A model generated the notes under the pieces. The model was not told where the DNA came from. It made no database searches and saw nothing but the letters and a program-made list of their open reading frames with translations. A stretch of DNA of 64,000 bases from Armatimonadota bacterium (lineage in GTDB: Bacteria > Armatimonadota > Fimbriimonadia > Fimbriimonadales > Fimbriimonadaceae), in contig JBAXHT010000001.1 in assembly GCA_037138755.1 (NCBI GenBank), positions 219,805 through 283,804 of the forward strand. Reading direction: 5' to 3'. Position 1 is the stretch's first letter, and each line of letters starts with the position of its first letter. Positions 50,180 to 57,624 of this stretch are shown here, piece by piece. The translations under genes were made by a program, and so were the position numbers.

Positions 50180-50634
50180 TCGATCGGACTTGAGATTTCG
50201 ATAGTTTGTGACACGTCTTTGGGGGTGCGCCGCCGAAAAGATGTGTCATTTCCTGGTTCAAACGTGGCTTTCTGATCGAAATCGTGTGTCATTTCGGTGG
50301 TGAATTTTTCCTTGGCGGTGAGGTTTGGATACGAAAGGTGGGCTCTGGGCTGCGGGCTTTTCGTATCTATTTGAACCTGAAACGTTGTTTTGAGCCCGAT
50401 AGGTCGTGTCTTTCGGTGGGGAATTCTTCCGTTGGGCTTCGCATGTGGTCGTCTATTAGCTGAACAGTTCGGTGTGTGGAAAGCTGCTAAAGCCCTGATT
50501 GCATCGGAGGCACTCCAAAACTTGTTCATCACCTACTAGGCGATGAAATCGGGGCTTTGTCAACCTTATCAATTGATTCTCGTTGGATAATCCTCGCGAC
50601 TAGGCATTTTGTATAATGACTTTCGGGAGGTGTT
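50180..50634. other. Structured non-coding region with direct repeats and hairpins
   Basis: No convincing gene lies here. A roughly 56-bp imperfect direct repeat occurs twice (50261-50316 and 50381-50437, offset 120 bp). Between the copies is a hairpin with a perfect 9-bp stem (GATACGAAA at 50328-50336, TTTCGTATC at 50359-50367). A longer imperfect hairpin with 16 of 18 pairs follows (50489-50506 with 50541-50558, 34-nt loop). TATAAT at 50612-50617 and GGGAGG at 50625-50630 lead into the next gene. A minus-strand frame spans most of the region but looks like a chance ORF. Confidence 0.6.
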
Positions 50635-51102
50635 GTGACGGAGTTCAAACGAATCGGGAGCTTGGTTTGGCGTGGGCTGTTTGTCGCACTGAACGTCTAC
50701 TTCTTTGTCACTCGATTTGCTGATTTGGTAGCTCCTGATAATCGAGCCTCGTGGTCTTCCTTCAGTGTCAGTCGTTCCGTGCCCTATTGGCAAATTCTCA
50801 GCAGTCAGGCACTGACAGTTTTGCTGACTGGAATACTATTCTATTGCTGCGTTGAGCGCTATCGGTACGAGAAGATGCACGACCGGATCGAATTCATCGG
50901 AGTCCAATTTGCTTCGTTCAATTTGACGCACTGGATGTATGCCTACAAATCCCGAGTCGAAACCGGTGTTCCTGTCGCACGGATTGCTGAGAAGATGAAC
51001 ACGCAGTTCGGACTCAGTCTGTTCATGTTGGCCTTCTGCATCATTTTGGCCGTCGGCATTGAAGTCATTTTTCGCGAGAAGTCGGAGAGGCGGACGACTT
51101 GA
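50635..51102 (+). CDS. Small four-helix membrane protein (cassette gene 1)
   Basis: A 155-aa protein starting at a GTG 4 nt after a GGGAGG site, with TATAAT 17 nt upstream of the start. Hydrophobic segments lie at about residues 8-28 (LVWRGLFVALNVYFFV), 52-72 (ALTVLLTGILFYCC), 84-100 (weaker) and 122-145 (LFMLAFCIILAVGIEVIF). No family is recognised. It is the first of four overlapping genes of similar size and topology, and it lacks the ELxP N-terminal motif of the other three. The stop overlaps the TTG of the next gene. Confidence 0.75.
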   Translation: MTEFKRIGSLVWRGLFVALNVYFFVTRFADLVAPDNRASWSSFSVSRSVPYWQILSSQALTVLLTGILFYCCVERYRYEKMHDRIEFIGVQFASFNLTHWMYAYKSRVETGVPVARIAEKMNTQFGLSLFMLAFCIILAVGIEVIFREKSERRTT

Positions 51103-51575
51103 ATCTAACACATGAGCTCATTCCGAATGTTGAAGAGTTTCGAACTCGGAACCAGCCTCGGGCAGAGCATGCGGCAAGGCTGCTTATTGGCGGACTCGCC
51201 CTCAACCATTTTTCGATCTTCTGCTACTCGTTTTGGCTCATACGGAGTAAGGGGAAACCAGCTGGGGACCTTGCAGACGGTTACACTTGGATTGTGGGAT
51301 TCTGGGCCGTCGGATTGCTCGCGCTGATCGTGTGGGCTTGTTTCCGCAAAAGTGGTCGCTGGCACGTCAATCGCGTCGTCTGGCTGTGCCTGACGTCCTG
51401 TCTCTCTATCAATGCCTTCGTCTCTTGGCTCAAAGAGCACGGTATCGAGCGAGCATTTCCCCAGTGGCAGCGCTACTCAATCGTCACTACACTGCTACTA
51501 CTGACCGTCGTCGCAATCCCCCTTGAACTCACTTTCTTGGACGCGGCGAAACGGAAGATGGAGGAGACAGATTGA
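51099..51575 (+). CDS. Small four-helix membrane protein (cassette gene 2)
   Basis: A 158-aa protein from a TTG overlapping the previous TGA (TTGA). The N-terminus reads LTHELIPNVEEFRTRNQPR, then four hydrophobic segments: LLIGGLALNHFSIFCYSFWL (near 28), WIVGFWAVGLLALIVWACF (near 63), VVWLCLTSCLSINAFVSWL (near 92) and IVTTLLLLTVVAIPLELTF (near 126). The opening motif (ELxP ... R) matches the start of genes 3 and 4, suggesting paralogy by duplication. Function unknown. Confidence 0.75.
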   Translation: MNLTHELIPNVEEFRTRNQPRAEHAARLLIGGLALNHFSIFCYSFWLIRSKGKPAGDLADGYTWIVGFWAVGLLALIVWACFRKSGRWHVNRVVWLCLTSCLSINAFVSWLKEHGIERAFPQWQRYSIVTTLLLLTVVAIPLELTFLDAAKRKMEETD

Positions 51576-52054
51576 TCGACCCTCAAGCCGAACTAACTCC
51601 TGGACTTAGGGGATGGTATGACCATCGTCGGGCAGTGCTGGGGGAGATTGGGGTTTGGTTGCCGCTTGGGGTCTATGGAGCGGCGTGGGTTTACGCAGCA
51701 CCGAGGATGGTGGCGGAAACTTCGTTTCGGCAGGTCTTGGCGAATGCAGACCAGGCTGGTGTGATGCGCTTGCTACCGATTAGCGGGACGGTGCTCCACT
51801 TGGTCGGTATTGCTCTGGCTTTCGTCGCAGTGAGCTGGCGTAGCTTTCCTCGAATGGAACGGTTCCAGCAGACGGTGCGGGGCATCCTAATCTCGATCGC
51901 TGGATCGTTCTGCTACATCGAGTTCTCGGGTTCGAAGTTCGAAGGCACTTCAGGGGGGCTGTTCATGACCAAGGTCTACTTCGTGATGGGATTCGTCTTT
52001 TTGGGGCTCTGGATTTGGAAGTTCATCGATCTGAGGATGGAGCAGAAAGCGTGA
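51572..52054 (+). CDS. Small four-helix membrane protein (cassette gene 3)
   Basis: A 160-aa protein from a TTG overlapping the previous stop. It begins IDPQAELTPGLRGWYDHRR; the ELTPGLRxW block recurs in gene 4. The hydrophobic segments are about residues 22-42 (LGEIGVWLPLGVYGAAWVY), 67-88 (ISGTVLHLVGIALAFVAVSW), 103-118 and 131-150 (VYFVMGFVFLGLWIWKFI). No catalytic or transport signature. Function unknown. Confidence 0.75.
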   Translation: MIDPQAELTPGLRGWYDHRRAVLGEIGVWLPLGVYGAAWVYAAPRMVAETSFRQVLANADQAGVMRLLPISGTVLHLVGIALAFVAVSWRSFPRMERFQQTVRGILISIAGSFCYIEFSGSKFEGTSGGLFMTKVYFVMGFVFLGLWIWKFIDLRMEQKA

Positions 52055-52596
52055 TCGACTGGAATAGGGAGCTGACCCCGGGATTGCGTGAGTGGTTTCG
52101 TTTGCGGGGTCCTCATATCCGCACGGCTGCGACCTTGCTACTTTGGACGGTTCAGCTAATCATGCCCACACTGATCCTCGCAAACTTTTCGCAGGTTGGC
52201 TGGGGTGGGCTAGAGCGTGGCGCTGAGCATTCCCAAATCGAGGTTTGGGTTCCCGTCATCAGTGGATTGATCGGCTTAGGCGGAGTCGTTCTGCTGACGA
52301 CCTTTCTGCTTCAACAGCGAAGACGACTTCCCAGCCTAGCGCTCCTGATGACCATTTTCTTCATGATGGGAAATGAGAATTGTTTTAAGGTTCTTCACGA
52401 AGTCATATCCAAACAAGAGCCACCCATTCTTCCGTCTCAACCCTTCCACCTCTACGTTTGTTTAGTGTTAGGCATTTGTTCGGTCGGATTTTGCACTTGG
52501 GTCTGCTTGAACAAAGACTTTCGTGCAGACTTGGAACTTCAACTCGCTCGCAAGGACGCCAAAGAGGAGCCGCCAACTTCTCAATCAAAACTCTAG
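52051..52596 (+). CDS. Small four-helix membrane protein (cassette gene 4)
   Basis: The GTG at 52051 overlaps the previous TGA, giving 181 aa. It begins IDWNRELTPGLREWFRLRG, then AATLLLWTVQLIMPTLILA (near 27), VWVPVISGLIGLGGVVLLTTF (near 60), LALLMTIFFMMG (near 92) and LYVCLVLGICSVGFCTWVC (near 134), with a charged C-terminus. A longer frame starting at 52015 would overlap gene 3 by 40 bp and is unlikely. It is the last gene of the cassette; 226 bp to the next gene hold no other clear feature. Confidence 0.75.
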   Translation: MIDWNRELTPGLREWFRLRGPHIRTAATLLLWTVQLIMPTLILANFSQVGWGGLERGAEHSQIEVWVPVISGLIGLGGVVLLTTFLLQQRRRLPSLALLMTIFFMMGNENCFKVLHEVISKQEPPILPSQPFHLYVCLVLGICSVGFCTWVCLNKDFRADLELQLARKDAKEEPPTSQSKL

Positions 52597-52822
52597 CTGC
52601 CTTGGGCTGCCATCGCGGATATTCCGCGTCTGCTTCGCTTCGCTCCCAACGATCTTCTTGATCCATTTTGGAACCACGGCTCGCTAGCCAACTTGCTATC
52701 TTGAGGAGCTGTGACTCCGCTTGCTGACGAGTCAGGTTCTTTTCGTGCGCTTTTGGCGAAAAGGTGATGAGCGACATCCGAGTTATTGAGTCTATTCTAA
52801 GCTCGTGTGCCAGAATTGGCTC

Positions 52823-53095
52823 ATGCAGTTCATGGTCATCGAGCGGTTCGTCAACTCTGACCCGAGGCCAATTTATGCTCGTCTGATCGAGAAGGGCCGA
52901 ATGATGCCGGAGGGGCTTCTCTACATCAATAGCTGGATCAGCGAGGATTTCTCGACTTGCTGGCAAGTGATGGAGGCCGATGATCCGGCAAAGTTCGACG
53001 AGTGGACTCGAAACTGGGACGACCTGGTGGACTTTGAGATCGTGCCCGTGATGACCTCGGCCGAAGCAAAGTCTAGATCCGAAGCTGCTGGTTGA
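52823..53095 (+). CDS. DUF3303 domain protein
   Basis: A 90-aa protein from the ATG at 52823 (a GTG at 52805, with TATTCT 6 nt upstream, would add six residues). The whole length matches the DUF3303 pattern: FMVIERFVNSDPRPIYARL at the start, GRMMPEGLLYINSWI near 27, the cysteine in FSTCWQVMEADD near 45, and WDDLVDFEIVPV near 69. The family is small, cytoplasmic and of unknown function. The 3' end overlaps the convergent cupin gene by 23 bp. Confidence 0.85.
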   Translation: MQFMVIERFVNSDPRPIYARLIEKGRMMPEGLLYINSWISEDFSTCWQVMEADDPAKFDEWTRNWDDLVDFEIVPVMTSAEAKSRSEAAG

Positions 53096-53432
53096 CGGTG
53101 CGCTCCGAAACAACTTCCCCGGTGTGTTTGGTGGCCGCAGGCTCAAATAGCATCAGATGACACTCTTCGTTCGCAACTGGGCAGTGCTCGACTCCTCGCG
53201 GAACGATGATAAACTCGCCCGCTCTTACTGGAGTGTTCCGGTCCCGAAACTGCATTGTCATCTCCCCACGTACGACGAGGAACATCTCATCTTCATTCTC
53301 GTGAGAGTGCCAAACGAACTCACCGTGTAGTTTGACGAGCTTGACTATCTGTCCATTAAGTTCACCCACGATTCTAGGTGACCAGAAGTCATCAAACATT
53401 CCGAGCTTTTCAGCCAAGTTGACCGGTTGCAC
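53073..53432 (-). CDS. Cupin domain protein
   Basis: A 119-aa single-domain cupin from a GTG with AGGA 7 nt upstream. The first cupin motif is WHSHENEDEMFLVVRGEM (near residue 41), with two histidines and the glutamate that bind a metal. The second is PRGVEHCP (near 78), with the third histidine. Many such proteins bind Mn, Fe or Zn and act as isomerases or dioxygenases; no substrate can be assigned. It lies 23 bp after the GNAT gene, perhaps in the same unit as cdaA-cdaR. Confidence 0.87.
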   Translation of the reverse strand: MQPVNLAEKLGMFDDFWSPRIVGELNGQIVKLVKLHGEFVWHSHENEDEMFLVVRGEMTMQFRDRNTPVRAGEFIIVPRGVEHCPVANEECHLMLFEPAATKHTGEVVSERTVNQQLRI

Positions 53433-53455
53433 CCAACAATCCTACCTTCTGAACC

Positions 53456-54229
53456 TCAAAACTGATCAGTCATGAAGAACTGGGGTTGGCCGGGGACGTT
53501 GCGGCCCATGAGGTACATGGGGACGTTGACAGCGCCAAGCGGGACTTCGAGTTGGTCGGTCATGTAGGACGTCCCCATCCACTCGGTTCCGCGCGGAACC
53601 GGCCACTTTTTGAGGTTCGATGTATTCAGAACCTCCCGCACCGTCTCGTTTTCCAAGCTCAGGTAGCCGTCGCCGAAGGCCATCGAGTCGCGGTAGTTCC
53701 ACTGCCAGTATCGCCAGCGGCGTTCGTCGCGGCGGAGGCGGTCCGGGTGTTCGGCGGCCCAGGCGTCGTAGCGTTGGCGGATGTCCGAGAAATCGTACGT
53801 TGGCAGATCGACTTCTAATGGGAGCGACGTGATCGGGCCTCGGACGACTCTATCAAGTCCTTCGAACCCAAGTTGCTCGTAGAGGCGTAGGTCGGTGGCG
53901 AACAGCATCGCGGCGCCTTCACCGGCGCGTTCCGAGTCGCGCAAGACGCGCTCGATGAGACGCCGGCCGTAGCCCTCGTTGCGGCGATCAGGATGGGTGG
54001 CAACTCCGGCGATTCCGATGGCTTTACCCCAGCCGAATTCAAGTGGGGTTGTGGTGAGTACGGAGACGATCTCCTGGCCTTCGATGATCGCCCATTTGCG
54101 ATTGATGTCGAACATCGGTTCGGTAAAGAAGATATCGAGGGCAAGCTCGAAATCGAGCTCGAAGACCTTGCAGAGCAGGCTGAGAAACGCCTCGCCTTCG
54201 GATTCACGAATCGGTCGAATCTCAGTCAT
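53456..54229 (-). CDS. GNAT-family N-acetyltransferase, Eis-like N-terminal part
   Basis: A 257-aa protein. The acetyl-CoA-binding motif A is GVATHPDRRNEGYGRRLIERVL (in two blocks near residue 75 and 85), with VLTTTPLEFG (near 57) before it and AAMLFATDLRLYEQLGF (near 106) after it. The order and RxxxxGxG pattern match Eis-like GNATs, but Eis proteins are longer (about 400 aa), with a second GNAT-like and a sterol-carrier domain. Here only about 130 residues follow. It overlaps cdaR by 4 bp (ATGA). Substrate unknown. Confidence 0.85.
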   Translation of the reverse strand: MTEIRPIRESEGEAFLSLLCKVFELDFELALDIFFTEPMFDINRKWAIIEGQEIVSVLTTTPLEFGWGKAIGIAGVATHPDRRNEGYGRRLIERVLRDSERAGEGAAMLFATDLRLYEQLGFEGLDRVVRGPITSLPLEVDLPTYDFSDIRQRYDAWAAEHPDRLRRDERRWRYWQWNYRDSMAFGDGYLSLENETVREVLNTSNLKKWPVPRGTEWMGTSYMTDQLEVPLGAVNVPMYLMGRNVPGQPQFFMTDQF

Positions 54230-54939
54230 CGGGCAGGAATCACCAGAGGCTTTAGCTTAACGCGGACGCGCACAAGAAACGGGGCGAGAACCGCCTCTTC
54301 GCGGTAGTGGACGTCTTTATTCGAGCTGGATATCATCACTTTGGGCACGTTCTTTCCACTAAGGTCTACGGGCTTGGCGTCCAGTTCCGTCCCAGCAGCT
54401 GATGTTACTTCTTCGCTTAAATCGACATTGACCGCCACCGAAGCAGTCTTTTGCAGAGCATCCGAGGTTCCGGCAACATAGATTGATCGCGGAAAGGTGT
54501 CAATTGATTCTACGGAGACTCCGGGTGCCGCGAGTCGCCCAATTCGGTTGACGGTGATCGGAACTTCCTTAATCACCACCGGCTCGACCTTGATTCGGGC
54601 CGTAACGGTTGGGTTGACCAATAGATCGCGGACATTTGGCGGATAGACCACGACGGGATAGCTGCTGGTGCCTGGCCTCGCCTGCGACAGATCGACGTAG
54701 CCGGACACGTCGGAACCGAGCACGGTTCGGATTTGGGCGGTTGAACCGGCTACGGTTACGGAAACGTTTTCGGGCGAATCGGAGACCAAGAACTTTGTGT
54801 CGTCCAGGCTGACGGTCATGATCTTCACCGAAAGCGCCTGGGTGCGGGCGCGTACGGAGCGGGTGTTGAAGATATTAAGCCAAAGCAGCACACTGATGAG
54901 CAACGACATCAAGGCAAGTGGCACGTTCACCTTCTTCAT
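54226..54939 (-). CDS. cdaR: YbbR-domain protein, CdaA regulator
   Basis: A 237-aa protein with one N-terminal transmembrane helix (about residues 6-24, LALMSLLISVLLWLNIF) and extracytoplasmic YbbR repeats. Repeat one lies around 38-115 (VSVTVAGSTAQI), and repeat two around 118-210 (ITVNRIGRLAAPGVSVESI, IYVAGTSDALQKTASV). CdaR binds and modulates the membrane diadenylate cyclase CdaA. It overlaps cdaA by 4 bp and the GNAT gene by 4 bp. In Firmicutes glmM follows; here it does not. Confidence 0.9.
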   Translation of the reverse strand: MKKVNVPLALMSLLISVLLWLNIFNTRSVRARTQALSVKIMTVSLDDTKFLVSDSPENVSVTVAGSTAQIRTVLGSDVSGYVDLSQARPGTSSYPVVVYPPNVRDLLVNPTVTARIKVEPVVIKEVPITVNRIGRLAAPGVSVESIDTFPRSIYVAGTSDALQKTASVAVNVDLSEEVTSAAGTELDAKPVDLSGKNVPKVMISSSNKDVHYREEAVLAPFLVRVRVKLKPLVIPAR

Positions 54940-55793
54940 GCCGTTTCCTCCTCCTTTCTCTCTCGGTCGCGACGGCGTCGGCGCGGTTGAGCCTCGGGTT
55001 CCTCTTGCTCGACCGTGTTCTTGATTAAGAACTCGCGTAGCTCGGTGGTGGTCGCAAGGGTCGTAATTCTGCCTTCTTGGGCGACCGAGATCGTCCCGCG
55101 CTCTTCGCTGACCACAATGGAGATCACGTCGCTGCTCTCGGTGACCCCAACGGCGGCGCGGTGGCGCATGTGCATTCGGCGGTCGATCCGTTGGTTCTCG
55201 CTCAAAGGTAGGCGGCAGGCGGCAGCTAAAACGAGGTCTCCGCGAATGATGACAGCGCCGTCGTGCAACGGATTCTGGCCAAAGAAAATCGAGCCGAGGA
55301 TTGAGTTCGTGATCTTGGCGTTTAAGGTGACTCCGGTTGCCGCAATCTCGTCGAGCCGACTGCCGGTCTCAACCACCACGATTGCGCCCACCTTGTCTTT
55401 TGCCATCTCGGCAATCGCACCCACGATTTCTTCTACGGAGGCACGGTCAAGATTTTGTTCGTGCCCAACGTCCTTGACCGCATCGGCGAGAAAGCCGAAG
55501 CGGGTGAGCCCCTCCAGAGCCTGACGAAGCTCGGGCAAAAACAAGATGACAAGCGCGACAGGGCCCAAGAGTGTGGCTTTCTCAAGGATCCAATGAAGGG
55601 TTGTCAGACGGAGGGTGTCGCTGACCAGCAACACGACAGTGAAGACTAAGACGCCAAGGAGGATTCTCCAGCCGCGGGTGCCCCTTACGAGCATGAGAAT
55701 GCGGTAGATCAGGAATGCCACAATCAGCACGTCAACCACTGCGACCGCCAAGTCCCGCGTTGACATCTCCTTGAGGCTCTGAATTAATTCCAC
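54936..55793 (-). CDS. cdaA: Membrane diadenylate cyclase
   Basis: A 285-aa protein starting at a GTG. Three N-terminal helices lie within residues about 15-95 (VVDVLIVAFLIYRILML, ILLGVLVFTVVLLVSDTL, ATLLGPVALVILFLP). The DAC domain (about 115-270) contains FFGQNPLHDGAVIIRGD with the DGA catalytic motif (near 176) and MRHRAAVGVTESSD with the RHR motif (near 208). It makes c-di-AMP from two ATP; c-di-AMP controls cell-wall and potassium homeostasis. TAGAAT lies 15 nt upstream of the start. Divergent from pheA. Confidence 0.94.
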   Translation of the reverse strand: MELIQSLKEMSTRDLAVAVVDVLIVAFLIYRILMLVRGTRGWRILLGVLVFTVVLLVSDTLRLTTLHWILEKATLLGPVALVILFLPELRQALEGLTRFGFLADAVKDVGHEQNLDRASVEEIVGAIAEMAKDKVGAIVVVETGSRLDEIAATGVTLNAKITNSILGSIFFGQNPLHDGAVIIRGDLVLAAACRLPLSENQRIDRRMHMRHRAAVGVTESSDVISIVVSEERGTISVAQEGRITTLATTTELREFLIKNTVEQEEPEAQPRRRRRDRERKEEETA

Positions 55794-55834
55794 CGTCGAC
55801 TGCCAATGATTCTATCTGGAAAAGCCGGTTGAGG

Positions 55835-55864
55835 TTGCGGCTTTCCCTCGGACATTTCTATAAT
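55835..55864 (+). promoter_or_regulatory. pheA promoter, near-leaderless
   Basis: TTGCGG (55835-55840), an 18-bp spacer and the consensus TATAAT (55859-55864), then 9 nt to the ATG at 55874. The expected transcription start is 2-3 nt before the ATG, and there is no Shine-Dalgarno site. Confidence 0.6.
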
Positions 55865-55873
55865 GTTAGGTTC

Positions 55874-56980
55874 ATGGCGCATCTTCCGCACGGCGATAAC
55901 TCTGATCCGCGACCTTTGGATCAAATCCGCGCGGATATCGACGCGGTTGATGCCGAGTTGGTGCGGTTACTTTCGCGGCGTACGGAGCTTGCGACCGAGG
56001 TCGGGGCGATCAAGCGGATTGATGGGAAGCCGTTCTTCACTCCTGAGCGCGAGCGGGCGGTTTATGAGAAGCTCTCGGCGATCAATCCGGGGCCATTGTT
56101 GCCGAAGCAGTTGAAGGCGATCTATCGTGAGATTATCTCGGCGGCGATCGCGGCGGAGAAGCCGATGTCGATCGCGTACTGGGGCCCTCCGGGGACGTTT
56201 ACAAACATGGCTGCTTTGCAGACGTTCGGTTCGAGTGCGGCGATGGTGGCGCAGGATTCGATCTCGGATGTGTTTCTTGCCGTCGAGAATGGGAAAGCCG
56301 ATTATGGTGTGGTACCGGTTGAGAACTCTGTAGCTGGTGTCGTGCCCGAGACTCTGGATATGTTTCCGCAGACGAACGTGAAAATTTGTGCAGAGACATA
56401 CGTGCCGATCCACCATATCCTGGTTTCGACCGCTTCTTCTTTAGATCAGATTGAGCGGGTTTTTGCTGGTCCCCAGCCTGCAACGCAGTGCAAACGGTGG
56501 CTCAAGATGAACCTGCCTTCGGCGGAGATTATCGAAGTCGTTCCGACCGCAAAGGCTGCTCAACGGGCTCTAGAAGACCCTCGTTCGGCGGCAATTTCGA
56601 ACGCACTCGGGGCCGAGACGGTCGGTATTCCGATCCTCGAAGAGCACATTGCCGACAACCCGACCAACCGAACTCGGTTTTTGGTCATCGGCTACAACGA
56701 GCCGATGAAGACGGGACGTGACAAGACGAGTGTGATGTTCAACCTTCGCAACCGTCCAGGTGAGCTGTATCGCGCGTTGGAGACGTTTTATGAGCAGGGC
56801 GTCAACCTCATGATGATCGAGTCACGTCCGGCGCCCCGGGCGTCATTTGAGTACATCTTCTACGCCGACTGCGCCGGTCACCGGACGGACGAGCACTTTG
56901 TGGCTGCGATTCATCGGCTGAGGAGTTTGGCGCTGGAGACGACTGTGCTAGGCAGCTATCCGTTGGCGGATAGTCAGTGA
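55874..56980 (+). CDS. pheA: Bifunctional chorismate mutase / prephenate dehydratase
   Basis: The ATG at 55874 gives 368 aa; a longer frame to 55829 would run through the promoter. The AroQ chorismate mutase domain covers about residues 10-95 (LDQIRADIDAVDAELVRLLSRR in blocks, KRIDGKPFFTPERE). Prephenate dehydratase covers about 98-275 (IAYWGPPGTFTNMAALQTFG, GVVPVENSVAGVVPETLD, NRTRFLVIG with the Thr-Arg-Phe motif near 270). The ACT regulatory domain (about 285-365) contains RPGELYRALETFYEQGVN and ESRPAP, which bind phenylalanine for feedback inhibition. It makes phenylpyruvate. Confidence 0.94.
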   Translation: MAHLPHGDNSDPRPLDQIRADIDAVDAELVRLLSRRTELATEVGAIKRIDGKPFFTPERERAVYEKLSAINPGPLLPKQLKAIYREIISAAIAAEKPMSIAYWGPPGTFTNMAALQTFGSSAAMVAQDSISDVFLAVENGKADYGVVPVENSVAGVVPETLDMFPQTNVKICAETYVPIHHILVSTASSLDQIERVFAGPQPATQCKRWLKMNLPSAEIIEVVPTAKAAQRALEDPRSAAISNALGAETVGIPILEEHIADNPTNRTRFLVIGYNEPMKTGRDKTSVMFNLRNRPGELYRALETFYEQGVNLMMIESRPAPRASFEYIFYADCAGHRTDEHFVAAIHRLRSLALETTVLGSYPLADSQ

Positions 56981-56986
56981 GGGCGT

Positions 56987-57571
56987 ATGGTTTCAACACG
57001 CCCGGAATTGATCGAAGCCATCAAGGCAGCATTTCGAGGAGTCAGCCGTGAAGGCGGCGTTTCCTGGAGTGAAACCGACGTCATTGATGATTACGGAACC
57101 GAAGAGATGCGAGCGATTGCCCGGGCAAGTGATACTGACTCCGAATGGGAAGAGTTGATTCTCTCAGGAACATTTCTTGACGATGCGGCGCCAGGTAGTT
57201 TTTGCTTTCTTGATGCAATCGGGTTTAGATACTATCTTCCGGCAGCAATGTGTCAGGCGCTTATGCCGGAACTCGACACTCAAGGTCGTTTCTTTGGTTG
57301 GCATGGCTCGCTAATCTATCATTTGATCGAAGCTGACAGATCAATTTTTCGCGAAGGCTTCTTGTTACTCAGCAAAGAGCAAAAGAGGGTGATCGCAAAC
57401 TTTATTACTTATAACGAGGCAGAAATGCTCTTCAATTTGGGAGTTAAGGAGCCAAGAGATTTTGACGAGCTCTTCCCCGAGGGAAGACAGCATTACATCT
57501 CTCAGGCAGTGATTGCGAATCGAGAAGGACCCTTCAGCTGCTGGTTTCCGAAAACAGAAGCGCAAATCTAA
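56987..57571 (+). CDS. DUF6714-like protein
   Basis: A 194-aa soluble protein. The opening (ELIEAIKAAFRGV), the VIDDYG block near residue 34 and, centrally, SFCFLDAIGFRYYLPAAMCQAL (in blocks near 72 and 84) resemble the DUF6714 family, in which a YLxxxGFRYYLPAYM-like motif is conserved. No catalytic residues are apparent. It starts 6 bp after the pheA stop, so it may be read from the pheA promoter. Its codon usage looks somewhat more A/T-rich than pheA. Function unknown. Confidence 0.7.
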   Translation: MVSTRPELIEAIKAAFRGVSREGGVSWSETDVIDDYGTEEMRAIARASDTDSEWEELILSGTFLDDAAPGSFCFLDAIGFRYYLPAAMCQALMPELDTQGRFFGWHGSLIYHLIEADRSIFREGFLLLSKEQKRVIANFITYNEAEMLFNLGVKEPRDFDELFPEGRQHYISQAVIANREGPFSCWFPKTEAQI

Positions 57572-57624
57572 GCAAATTTTTCACCGACACTTCGCTGAGA
57601 GATTCGATTCGCCGAGTGTCCGAT

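Noticed and set aside
50164-50532. Minus-strand 122-codon frame in the non-coding region
   Set aside because: The translation is rich in Thr/Arg/Lys/Pro with no hydrophobic core, follows the direct repeats and hairpins, and overlaps the end of wecB. It reads like a chance frame.
50489-50558. Hairpin considered as an integron attC site
   Set aside because: The length fits, but no GTTRRRY/RYYYAAC core sites flank the stem and there is no integrase in the window.
52403-53146. Full 247-codon minus-strand frame across cassette gene 4 and the DUF3303 gene
   Set aside because: It is antisense to two genes with better support. Only its middle part from the ATG at 52777 merits a look, and that is listed as a finding.
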